Assembly: GCA_900541285.1 (NCBI GenBank)
Contig: UQJA01000116.1
Location: 1 to 6,081 of the forward strand
DNA: 6,081 nt
Direction of reading: 5' to 3'
DNA from: an uncultured Collinsella sp.
Lineage (GTDB): Bacteria > Actinomycetota > Coriobacteriia > Coriobacteriales > Coriobacteriaceae
The position numbers and the translations under genes are program-made. The notes under the pieces are model-generated. The model saw only the letters and a program-made list of their open reading frames with translations. It was not told the origin of the DNA and made no database searches. Of this stretch, positions 1 to 6,081 are shown in pieces; position 1 is the first letter of the stretch, and each line of letters opens with the position of its first letter.

Positions 1-1533
1 GGGCTCCTCAGCGGCCACCGGTTCAGCACCAGCCTCAGGCTCGTCGACAACAGCCGCCGGCCTCTCAATCTCCGGATGCATAAAGAAGTACAGGTCCAGA
101 TACTTATCGGCCGAACGCGTCCAGCTAAAGTCCTGGCTCATGGCCTGCGTGACCAGCTGGTTCCAGGCGTCGCGGTTATCCCAGAACAGGCGTGCCGCGC
201 GGAACACCGCGTCGCCCATCTCGTCGCCGTTAAAGTTGCTAAACGAGAAGCCCGTGCCCTCGCCGGTAAACTCGTTATACGGGATCACCGTGTCCTTCAG
301 ACCACCGGTCTCGCGAACAATCGGCAGGGTGCCGTAGCGCATGGCGATGATCTGCGACAGGCCGCAGGGCTCAAACTTCGAAGGCATCAGGAACATGTCG
401 GCGGCAGCATACATGCGCTGTGACAGCGCCGGATCGAACTCGATGCGCGCGGCCATGGTGCCGGGGTACTTGTCCTGGAAGTAGCGTAGACCGTCCTCGT
501 AGTCGCGGTCGCCGGTGCCCAGCACCGCCACCTGCACGCCGCCGGCCAGGATGCGGTCGAGCGCGTACATGACCAGGTCCATGCCCTTCTGGCGCGTCAG
601 ACGCGTGACCATGACCATAAGCGGACGGTCGTCGCGAACCTCGAGCCCCAGCTCTTCCTGCAGCTTGGCCTTGCACACGGCCTTGCCGGAACGATCCTCG
701 ACGGTGTAGTTGGCGGCAATGCGCTTGTCGGTCGCCGGATCAAAGCCCGCGACGTCGATGCCATTCAAAATACCCTGCAGCGCGTACGAACGCTCGCGCA
801 GCACACCGTCCAGGCCCTCGCCAAACTCGGGCGTCTGGATCTCGTTGGCATAGGTGGGGCTCACAGTGGTGATGGCATCGGCATAACGCAGCGCGCCCAG
901 CATGTAGTTGATGCTGCAGGCGTCGCAACGCAGCTGCGAGGCAGCCGCCGGAATATGCGCCACGCCCAGGATGTCCTCCATCACGGTATCGCTAAACTGG
1001 CCCTGGAACGCCACGTTGTGGATCGAGAACACGGTCTTGACGCGGTCGTACAGCGGCAGGCCCTGGTAGAACTCGCGCAAAAACACGGGCGCCAGTGCCG
1101 TCTGCCAGTCGTTGCAGTGCAGGATGTCGCACTCAAAGCCGGCTGGCAGGTGCTGCAGGCTCTCGGTGATGGCCTTGGAGAAGAACGCAAAACGCTCGCC
1201 GTCGTCAAAGAAGCCGTACGGATAGTCGCGCGCAAAGTAGCGCTCGTTGTCGATGAACATATAGGTGACGCCGTCGTGCTCGAGCTTCTCGAGTCCGCAG
1301 TACTCATTGCGCCAGCCCAGGCTTACGTAAAAGTCGGAGAAGTGCTCCATCTGCGACTTGTACTCGTCCTTGATGGTGGCGTACTTGGGCACCATCACGA
1401 TGACTTCGGCGCCGGCGCGCACAAGCGCCGCAGGCAGCGAGCCCGCCACGTCGCCCAAGCCACCGGTCTTCACAAACGGTGCGCACTCGGCCGAGGCAAA
1501 CACGATCTGCATCTTTTTGCTGGAATCAGCCAT
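1..1533 (-). CDS. glgA: Glycogen synthase, ADP-glucose type (GT5), 3' end truncated by the window
   Basis: Transfers glucose from ADP-glucose to the non-reducing end of alpha-1,4-glucan in the cytoplasm. The reading frame is open for 511 codons from ATG 1533 to the window edge with no stop. I read it directly, and it is a retaining GT-B glycosyltransferase. The N-terminal half has the ADP-glucose loop KTGGLGDV (residues 22-29; Lys22 matches E. coli Lys15), HCNDWQT (139-145) and SIHNVAFQG. The C-terminal half has TRLTRQKG (310-317; Arg311 and Lys316 match E. coli Arg300 and Lys305) and FEPCGLSQ, with Glu388 matching the E. coli catalytic Glu377. The normal family end (FSW..SADKYLDLY) is reached by about residue 483. 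After it comes an extra acidic Pro/Ala/Glu/Val-rich stretch from about residue 487 that runs off the window. The start is supported by AGGGAG five bases upstream and by the family-typical distance to KTGGLGD. It is the last gene seen, 89 bp after glgD. Confidence 0.97.
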   Translation of the reverse strand, partial: MADSSKKMQIVFASAECAPFVKTGGLGDVAGSLPAALVRAGAEVIVMVPKYATIKDEYKSQMEHFSDFYVSLGWRNEYCGLEKLEHDGVTYMFIDNERYFARDYPYGFFDDGERFAFFSKAITESLQHLPAGFECDILHCNDWQTALAPVFLREFYQGLPLYDRVKTVFSIHNVAFQGQFSDTVMEDILGVAHIPAAASQLRCDACSINYMLGALRYADAITTVSPTYANEIQTPEFGEGLDGVLRERSYALQGILNGIDVAGFDPATDKRIAANYTVEDRSGKAVCKAKLQEELGLEVRDDRPLMVMVTRLTRQKGMDLVMYALDRILAGGVQVAVLGTGDRDYEDGLRYFQDKYPGTMAARIEFDPALSQRMYAAADMFLMPSKFEPCGLSQIIAMRYGTLPIVRETGGLKDTVIPYNEFTGEGTGFSFSNFNGDEMGDAVFRAARLFWDNRDAWNQLVTQAMSQDFSWTRSADKYLDLYFFMHPEIERPAAVVDEPEAGAEPVAAEEP

Positions 1534-1538
1534 ATTGT

Positions 1539-1544
1539 CTCCCT
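1539..1544 (-). promoter_or_regulatory. Ribosome binding site of glgA
   Basis: AGGGAG on the minus strand ends five bases before the ATG at 1533. It is a reasonable Shine-Dalgarno match and fixes the glgA start. It lies 11 bases downstream of the base of the 1556-1591 hairpin, so it stays single-stranded even if the hairpin forms. Confidence 0.7.
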
Positions 1545-1555
1545 GTTGCAATTCG

Positions 1556-1591
1556 AGAATAGCCGCCTGGCGCAAACCGGGCGGCTATTCT
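1556..1591 (-). terminator. 12-bp inverted repeat between glgD and glgA, possible terminator, attenuator or processing hairpin
   Basis: AGAATAGCCGCC (1556-1567) and GGCGGCTATTCT (1580-1591) are perfect reverse complements separated by 12 bases, so a stable stem-loop can form in the glgD-glgA spacer. The AT-rich outer half and GC-rich inner half resemble an intrinsic terminator. However, the base after the stem is not followed by a proper T run on the minus strand (CGAATTGC) or on the plus strand (ACGTGTTACG). Because glgA follows in the same direction, partial termination, RNase processing or 3'-end protection of the upstream message are all possible. The repeat is seen directly; the role is inferred. 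Confidence 0.5.
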
Positions 1592-1622
1592 ACGTGTTAC
1601 GAGCGATGTTGCGGTGCCAAAG

Positions 1623-2750
1623 CTAGCTCGCGTTGGTGATATCAGAAGTTAACGGGGCCTTTCCCAGCACCAGGATGTTCTCGGGCGTGCCGCGAAGCTC
1701 GGTGTTGGTGGGAACCACGTTGTTCTTGTCCAGGATGGCGTTCTCAACGCGGGCGCCGCTCTTGATGACGCAGCTCTGGTTGATGATCGAGTTGGTCACC
1801 GAGGCGCCTTCCTCGACCACGACGCCGCGCGACAGGATCGAGTTGCGCACGGTGCCCTTGATGATGCAGCCGGCCGAGATGATCGAGTTGCAAGCGTGGC
1901 TGCCGGTCGCATAGCGCGAAGGCGGCACGTCGTGAGCCTTGGTCAGAATCGGGCGCTCGGGGTCAAAGAGATGGTCGGCCACGGTCTGATCGAGCAGGTC
2001 CATGCTGCGGCGGTACAGCGACTTCTCGCTAAACACGCCCACGACCTCGCCCTTGTACTCGTAGCTGCACACGTCGATGTTGCCAAAGTCGCCCTGGAGT
2101 GCTTCGAGCAGGTCAAGATAGTCGGCGGCCTGGTAGTGGTCGATGATCTCGAGCAGCGTCTCGCGGTTGACGATGCAGCAGTCCATAGAGGCGTTGTCGC
2201 CGTACACGACGCCGGCGCTCACGCCCGTCAGGCGGCCGTTCTCGTTAATTTCGAGTTTGGTCTCGTCATCGACGTTGTGCGTGGCCTTGCAGTACACCAC
2301 GGTCATCTGGGCACCGGAGTTCTCGTGCGCGTCGATGATGGTGTTGAGGTCCATGTTAAAGATGATGTTGGTGCCCATCATCACAACATAGGGCTTATCC
2401 GAGCGCTGGAACAGCGTCTTGTTGGAGATGATGTCGCGCAGCAGGAAGCGCATGCCGCCCTTGGTGGTGCCATACGCGTTGCCGGGCACCATGAAGAGGC
2501 CGCCCTTCTTGCGGTCCAGGCCCCAGTCCTTGCCCGAGCCCACATGGTCGATCAGCGAGCGGTAGTTGCCCGGCATGACGACGCCGACGGTCTTAATGCC
2601 GGCATTCATCATGTTGGACAGCGGAAAGTCGATCAGGCGGTAGCGGCCCAAAAACGGAACGGACGCGATGGGGCGGTCCTTGAGCAGCACGCTGCCGTAA
2701 GTCGAAGAGTAGTTAGCGGTGATATAACCGATGGCCTTGCGATTGATCAT
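1623..2750 (-). CDS. glgD: GlgD, non-catalytic (regulatory) subunit of ADP-glucose pyrophosphorylase
   Basis: Paralogue of GlgC that in characterised Gram-positive systems joins GlgC in a mixed oligomer and raises its activity. The product is 375 aa: a nucleotidyltransferase-like domain (about 1-250) followed by a left-handed beta-helix with hexapeptide-type repeats (about 275-360). Aligned without gaps to the GlgC next door (both have RxIDF at 38-42), key catalytic positions are lost: GGxGxRL becomes NYSSTY, Arg18 becomes Tyr, Lys25 becomes Asp, Lys28 becomes Ile, the catalytic Asp128 of GDHLYRMD becomes Asn128 in GTNIIFNMD, and there is no FxEKP motif. This is the GlgD pattern. I chose ATG 2750 (MINRKAIGY) over the in-frame ATG at 2789. 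The upstream one lies inside glgC and adds 13 residues the family lacks, while 2750 has AAGGGGGAA at good spacing. The stop is TAG at 1623-1625. The gene starts 4 bp after the glgC stop, which suggests translational coupling. Confidence 0.95.
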   Translation of the reverse strand: MINRKAIGYITANYSSTYGSVLLKDRPIASVPFLGRYRLIDFPLSNMMNAGIKTVGVVMPGNYRSLIDHVGSGKDWGLDRKKGGLFMVPGNAYGTTKGGMRFLLRDIISNKTLFQRSDKPYVVMMGTNIIFNMDLNTIIDAHENSGAQMTVVYCKATHNVDDETKLEINENGRLTGVSAGVVYGDNASMDCCIVNRETLLEIIDHYQAADYLDLLEALQGDFGNIDVCSYEYKGEVVGVFSEKSLYRRSMDLLDQTVADHLFDPERPILTKAHDVPPSRYATGSHACNSIISAGCIIKGTVRNSILSRGVVVEEGASVTNSIINQSCVIKSGARVENAILDKNNVVPTNTELRGTPENILVLGKAPLTSDITNAS

Positions 2751-2754
2751 CGGA

Positions 2755-3903
2755 TCATTCCCCCTTCCCGATAACGACGTCATTTCCAACGACGGCCGTA
2801 TCCTTGGTGGTATCGACAGAGCCGAGCTTCACGCCCTCTTCGACCGTGGAGTTCTCGCCCAAAATAGCGCGGCAGATGTGCGCGCCGCTCTTAACGTGCG
2901 CACCCGGCAGCAGCACGGAGTCCTCGACTACGGCGCGCTCCTCGATGATGACATCGGTCGAAAGGATCGAGTGGCGAGCGGTGCCGTAGATCTTGCAGCC
3001 GTTGGAGACCAGGCAGTCGTCCAGGCGGCCGTCCGGGCCAATGTAGTGCGGCGGACGCGTGGTGATGTTGGACATGATGGGGAAGTGCTTGTCAAACAGA
3101 TCGAACTCGGGGTTGTTGCCCAGCAGGTCCATCGAGGTCTCGTGGAAGCTGGCGATGGTGCCGACGTCCTTCCAAAAGCCGTGGAACTCGTAGCTGTACA
3201 GGCGCTTGTTCTCGCCGAGCAGCTTGGGGATGATGTCCTTGCCAAAGTCGTGGCTCGAACGCTGGTCCAGAGCGTCCTCCTCAAGCGCCTCGATCAGCAC
3301 GTCGGCCGAGAAGATGTAGATGCCCATGGAGGCGAGGTTCGAATCGGGCTTATCGGGCTTCTCGGTGAACTTGGTGATGCGGCCGTCCTCGGGGTCGGTA
3401 GTCAGGATGCCAAAGCGGCTGGCCTCCTCCCACGGCACGGGCATAACGCTCACCGTGAGGTCGGCGTTGTTCTCAATGTGCGTCTTGAGCATCTTGCGGT
3501 AGTCCATGCGATACAGATGATCGCCCGAAAGAATCAGGACGTACTTGGGGTCGTTGGCCTTGATGTAGTCGAGGTTCTGCGTAATGGCGTCGGCCGTGCC
3601 CGCATACCAGGCGCCGCCGGTCTGCGTGGCAAACGGCGGCAGGATGGCGACGCCGCCGTCACGGCTGTCCAGATCCCAGGCCTCGCCGGAGCCCACATAG
3701 GCATGCAACAGATAGGGGCGGTACTGCGTCAGAACGCCCACCGTGTCGATACCCGAGTTGGAGCAGTTGGACAGCGAAAAGTCGATAATGCGGAACTTGC
3801 CACCAAAGCTAACCGCCGGCTTAGCGATCTTTTGGGTGAGTGCCCCCAATCGGCTGCCCTGTCCTCCTGCGAGGAGCATCGCGATGCATTCTTTCTTACT
3901 CAT
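2755..3903 (-). CDS. glgC: Glucose-1-phosphate adenylyltransferase (ADP-glucose pyrophosphorylase), catalytic subunit
   Basis: Makes ADP-glucose and pyrophosphate from ATP and glucose-1-phosphate, the committed step of bacterial glycogen synthesis. The product is a complete 382-aa protein, close to Gram-positive GlgC length and shorter than the roughly 430 aa of E. coli. The N-terminal nucleotidyltransferase domain has GGQGSRLGALT (13-23), AKPAVSFGGKFRIIDF (27-42), WYAGTADAITQN (99-110), SGDHLYRMDY (126-135; Asp128 matches E. coli Asp142), FTEKP (179-183; Lys182 matches the glucose-1-phosphate-binding Lys195), SSHDFGKD (216-223) and WKDVGT (244-249). Lys25 falls at the position of E. coli Lys39, the fructose-1,6-bisphosphate activator residue, but that does not prove the same effector here. 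A beta-helix domain fills about 285-365. ATG 3903 has AAGGAG six bases upstream. The stop is TGA at 2755-2757. It sits 108 bp after glgP and 4 bp before glgD. Confidence 0.98.
   Translation of the reverse strand: MSKKECIAMLLAGGQGSRLGALTQKIAKPAVSFGGKFRIIDFSLSNCSNSGIDTVGVLTQYRPYLLHAYVGSGEAWDLDSRDGGVAILPPFATQTGGAWYAGTADAITQNLDYIKANDPKYVLILSGDHLYRMDYRKMLKTHIENNADLTVSVMPVPWEEASRFGILTTDPEDGRITKFTEKPDKPDSNLASMGIYIFSADVLIEALEEDALDQRSSHDFGKDIIPKLLGENKRLYSYEFHGFWKDVGTIASFHETSMDLLGNNPEFDLFDKHFPIMSNITTRPPHYIGPDGRLDDCLVSNGCKIYGTARHSILSTDVIIEERAVVEDSVLLPGAHVKSGAHICRAILGENSTVEEGVKLGSVDTTKDTAVVGNDVVIGKGE
2758..2766 (-). promoter_or_regulatory. Ribosome binding site of glgD inside the end of glgC
   Basis: AAGGGGGAA on the minus strand is made of the last three sense codons of glgC (Lys-Gly-Glu). 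Its last G is nine bases before ATG 2750. This site decides in favour of the 2750 start of glgD and means that ribosomes finishing glgC pass over the glgD initiation region. Confidence 0.7.
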
Positions 3904-3909
3904 CGATTT

Positions 3910-3915
3910 CTCCTT
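3910..3915 (-). promoter_or_regulatory. Ribosome binding site of glgC
   Basis: AAGGAG on the minus strand, six bases before ATG 3903, is a near-ideal Shine-Dalgarno sequence and confirms the glgC start. It is the strongest of the three visible ribosome binding sites in the window. Confidence 0.8.
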
Positions 3916-3943
3916 CTGTCATCGATGTTCTTAAATCCATTAG

Positions 3944-3974
3944 CGACGGGCGCGGCGCTCGGTCGCGCCCGTCG
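3944..3974 (-). promoter_or_regulatory. GC-rich 11-bp-stem hairpin between glgP and glgC
   Basis: CGACGGGCGCG (3944-3954) and CGCGCCCGTCG (3964-3974) are perfect reverse complements around a 9-base loop in the 108-bp spacer. On the minus strand the stem is followed by CTAATGGATTTAAG, with no T run, so it is not a standard intrinsic terminator. It could stabilise the 3' end of glgP mRNA, act as a processing site, or attenuate read-through into the synthesis genes. A smaller hairpin (ATGCC 3979-3983 with GGCAT 3989-3993, 5-base loop) lies just upstream, nearer to the glgP stop. I found no convincing -35/-10 promoter pair in this spacer, but cannot exclude one. Confidence 0.5.
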
Positions 3975-4011
3975 AGTAATGCCGTGCTGGCATAAGGGAG
4001 CTCGCGCGCCT

Positions 4012-6081
4012 TTACGCGTGCCAGATCTCGTCGCGGTACTCGCGAATGGTGCGGTCGCTCGAGAACCAGCCGGAGGAGGCGGTGTTGAGCAGCGCCTTGC
4101 GGTTCCAGGTCTCTTGGTCGCCGTAGCTGTTCGTGAGCGCCTCCCATGCATCCACGTAGCTGCGGAAATCGGCCATGACCAGGTCGGGGTCGTTGTTGTT
4201 CATGAGCTCGTTGTAGATGCTCTCGAAGTTGCCCGAAAGACCCGCAAAGGTGTTGTCCTTGAGCTCGTCCATCACGCGGCCCAGACGCTCGCGGTCGCCG
4301 TTGAGGGTATCCCACGCAAAGTAGCTGTTGGATGCCCAGAGCTGCTCGACCTCGGGGGCGGTCAGGCCAAAGATGGCCTCGTTCTCGCGACCGGCCAGGT
4401 CGGCGATCTCGATGTTGGCGCCGTCGAGGGTGCCCAGCGTAATGGCGCCGTTCATCATGAGCTTCATGTTGGACGTGCCCGAGGCTTCCTTGCCGGCCGT
4501 GGAGATCTGCTCCGAGATCTCGGCGGCGGGGTAGATGAGCTGAGCGTTGCTCACGCGGAAGTTGGGGATAAAGCAGACCTTCATAACCTCGTTGACGCGG
4601 GCGTCGTTGTTGACGACCTCGGCGACGGAGTTAATGAGGCGGATGGTCTCCTTGGCGAAGGTGTAGCTAGAGGCAGCCTTACCGCTAAAGATGAAAGTCG
4701 TCGGCGTCACGTGGAAGTTGGGATCGGCGATACGACGGTTGTAGATGTCCATCACCTTCATGATGTTCATGAGCTGGCGCTTGTAGGCGTGGAAGCGCTT
4801 TACCTGAACATCGAAAACGGTGTTGGGGTCGATGACCAGACCGGTCTCGGCCTTGACGTAGGCGGCCAGGCGCTCCTTGTTGGCGCGTTTGGAGGCACCC
4901 ACGGCCTTCAGGAACTCGGTGTCGTTCTGGAACTCTTTGAGTTTCTCCAGCTCAAAGGCGTCCTTGAGCCAGCCATCGCCAATGGCCTCGGTGACGAGCT
5001 TGGCGTAGGTGGGGTTGGCCTCGGCAAAGAAGCGACGGTGCGAGATGCCGTTGGTCTTGTTGTTGAACTTCTCGGGCGTCAGGGCATAGAAGTCCTTGAG
5101 CACGATGTTCTTGATGATATCGGAGTGGATCTTGGCCACGCCGTTGACGCTATGGCTGCAGATCACAGACAGGTTGGCCATGCGAATCTCGCCGTCCCAC
5201 AGAATGGCGGTCTGGCGCAGACGCTCCTGCCAGCCCTCCTGCGTGGTGTCGAACGACTCGTGCCAACGACGGCTGATCTCGTCGATGATCTGGTACACGC
5301 GGGGGAGGAGCTTGGAGAACGTGCCGATGGGCCACTTCTCCAGAGCCTCGGGCAGGATGGTGTGGTTGGTGTAGCTCACGACCTGCGTCACGATGTTCCA
5401 GGCGTCATCCCACTCGAGCTTCTTCTCGTCGATGAGGATGCGCATGAGCTCGGGGCCGCACATGGCGGGGTGCGTGTCGTTGGTGTGGATGGCCACAAAC
5501 TGCGGCAGCAGCTCCCAGTTCTCGCCGTGCTCCTTCTCAAATGTGTCGAGCAGGCTGTAGATGCCGGCAGAAACAAACAGGTACTCCTGCTTCAGGCGCA
5601 GCAGGCGGCCGTGCTCGCCGGCGTCGTTGGGGTAGAGGATGGCGCTGATGGCCTCGGCCTCGGCGCGCTCGGCGTCGGCCAGGGCGTAGTCGCCGCGGTT
5701 GAAGGCCTCCAGATCAAAGTGCTCCTCGACCGGCTCGGCGGCCCAGACGCGCAGCTTGTTGACGGTCTCGCCGGCATAGCCCACCACGGGGATGTCATAA
5801 GGGACGGCCAGGATGTCCTGCGTGTCCACCGTGCGGTAGAACGTGCGGCCGTTCTCCTCAAAGCCCTCAACATGGCCACCAAACTTAATGGTCACGGCCT
5901 TGTCCTGGCGGCGGACCTCCCAGGGATAGCCGTGGGTGAGCCACTCGTCGGTGGCCTCGACCTGGCTGCCGTTGACGATCTCCTGCTTAAACAGGCCGTA
6001 GCGGTAGCGCATGCCGTTGCCGTAGCCGGCCATGCCCTCGGCTGCCCTGGGATCCAGGGAGCACGCGGCCAGCGACGCCCG
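4012..6081 (-). CDS. glgP: Glycogen/starch/alpha-glucan phosphorylase (GT35), 5' end truncated by the window
   Basis: Removes terminal alpha-1,4-linked glucose from glycogen or maltodextrin with phosphate, giving glucose-1-phosphate; depends on pyridoxal phosphate. The frame runs open from the edge (689 codons) to TAA 4012-4014. From comparison with roughly 800-aa relatives, about 110-130 N-terminal residues are missing. ATG 6033 is internal: the preceding codons already resemble the conserved LAACFLD segment, and MRYRYGLFKQ follows. Further family blocks are HTNDTHPAMCGPELMR (about 5440-5487), SYTNHTILPEALEKWP, KTNGISHRRFF, VQVKRFHAYKRQL (about 4771-4811), SGKAASSYTFAK and INSVAEVVNND. The cofactor signature EASGTSNMKLMMN carries the PLP-binding lysine at 4462-4464, and GTLDGANIEI follows. 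The C-terminus IREYRDEIWHA is typical. Whether it prefers glycogen or maltodextrin cannot be told from this part. First visible gene of the operon. The outermost 48 bases depart from the family consensus; see findings. Confidence 0.96.
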   Translation of the reverse strand, partial: RASLAACSLDPRAAEGMAGYGNGMRYRYGLFKQEIVNGSQVEATDEWLTHGYPWEVRRQDKAVTIKFGGHVEGFEENGRTFYRTVDTQDILAVPYDIPVVGYAGETVNKLRVWAAEPVEEHFDLEAFNRGDYALADAERAEAEAISAILYPNDAGEHGRLLRLKQEYLFVSAGIYSLLDTFEKEHGENWELLPQFVAIHTNDTHPAMCGPELMRILIDEKKLEWDDAWNIVTQVVSYTNHTILPEALEKWPIGTFSKLLPRVYQIIDEISRRWHESFDTTQEGWQERLRQTAILWDGEIRMANLSVICSHSVNGVAKIHSDIIKNIVLKDFYALTPEKFNNKTNGISHRRFFAEANPTYAKLVTEAIGDGWLKDAFELEKLKEFQNDTEFLKAVGASKRANKERLAAYVKAETGLVIDPNTVFDVQVKRFHAYKRQLMNIMKVMDIYNRRIADPNFHVTPTTFIFSGKAASSYTFAKETIRLINSVAEVVNNDARVNEVMKVCFIPNFRVSNAQLIYPAAEISEQISTAGKEASGTSNMKLMMNGAITLGTLDGANIEIADLAGRENEAIFGLTAPEVEQLWASNSYFAWDTLNGDRERLGRVMDELKDNTFAGLSGNFESIYNELMNNNDPDLVMADFRSYVDAWEALTNSYGDQETWNRKALLNTASSGWFSSDRTIREYRDEIWHA
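6045..6059. repeat. Short inverted repeat inside the glgP motif at the window edge
   Basis: CCCTGG (6045-6050) and CCAGGG (6054-6059) are perfect reverse complements around a 3-base loop. They fall on the codons where the phosphorylase departs from its normally conserved sequence (Ser-Leu-Asp-Pro-Arg in place of an expected Phe-Leu-Asp-Ser-x). Six base pairs can occur by chance in GC-rich DNA; it is noted because of where it lies. Confidence 0.4.

Noticed and set aside
955..1626. 223-codon open frame on the plus strand opposite the start of glgA
   Set aside because: Low-complexity antisense translation. It covers the region where the minus strand encodes conserved GlgA blocks such as KTGGLGDV and HCNDWQT.
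1896..2774. 292-codon open frame on the plus strand opposite glgD
   Set aside because: It is the antisense shadow of a GC-rich gene with strong third-position bias. The product is His/Val/Ala/Arg-rich with no recognisable motif, and the opposite strand encodes a convincing GlgD throughout.
2751..2789. Longer glgD beginning at ATG 2789
   Set aside because: It would overlap glgC by 35 bases and add 13 residues not typical of GlgD; the ATG at 2750 has a well-placed Shine-Dalgarno sequence.
3904..4011. Promoter for glgC in the glgP-glgC spacer
   Set aside because: I looked for a -35/-10 pair with 16-18 bp spacing on the minus strand and found none that was convincing; the AT-rich patch near 3928-3942 lacks a matching -35.
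3896..4315. 139-codon minus-strand open frame spanning the glgP end and the spacer
   Set aside because: It reads glgP in a second frame (Arg/Gly/His-rich) and only its last eight codons are discussed, as a possible leader. There is no family resemblance.
4012..6033. glgP as a complete gene starting at ATG 6033
   Set aside because: The frame remains open to the window edge, and the codons upstream of 6033 already resemble the conserved LAACFLD segment, so this ATG is internal.

Overview
The window carries most of a bacterial glycogen metabolism operon, with all four genes on the minus strand. In transcription order, from high to low coordinates, they are a glycogen/alpha-glucan phosphorylase (glgP, 5' end cut off by the window), ADP-glucose pyrophosphorylase (glgC), its non-catalytic partner subunit (glgD), and ADP-glucose-dependent glycogen synthase (glgA, 3' end cut off). 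Gene-bearing sequence fills almost everything; the only gaps are 108 bp (glgP-glgC), 4 bp (glgC-glgD) and 89 bp (glgD-glgA). No RNA gene, mobile element, CRISPR array or attachment site was seen.

Organism: the sequence is GC-rich (by eye close to 60%), with G or C in most third codon positions. A paired GlgC/GlgD is known mainly from Gram-positive lineages. The high GC together with the style of these proteins suggests a Coriobacteriia-type gut actinobacterium such as Collinsella. This is an inference from general resemblance and was not checked by a search.

Layout: 4012-6081 is glgP. At 3904-4011 is a spacer with a strong GC-rich hairpin and the glgC ribosome binding site. At 2755-3903 is glgC. 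At 1623-2750 is glgD, starting 4 bp after the glgC stop, with its ribosome binding site inside the last glgC codons. At 1534-1622 is a spacer with a second, 12-bp-stem hairpin. At 1-1533 is glgA, still open at the window edge.

How it works together: GlgC, probably in a mixed oligomer with GlgD, makes ADP-glucose from glucose-1-phosphate and ATP. GlgA adds the glucose to growing alpha-1,4-glucan. GlgP releases glucose-1-phosphate again by phosphorolysis. Glucose-1-phosphate is therefore both the substrate of GlgC and the product of GlgP, and synthesis and breakdown are encoded together. No branching enzyme (glgB) or debranching enzyme (glgX) lies in the window. I see no clearly undescribed system. 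The points most worth checking are an abnormal phosphorylase motif at the right edge, the hairpins in both longer spacers, and an acidic Pro/Ala/Glu-rich extension on glycogen synthase.
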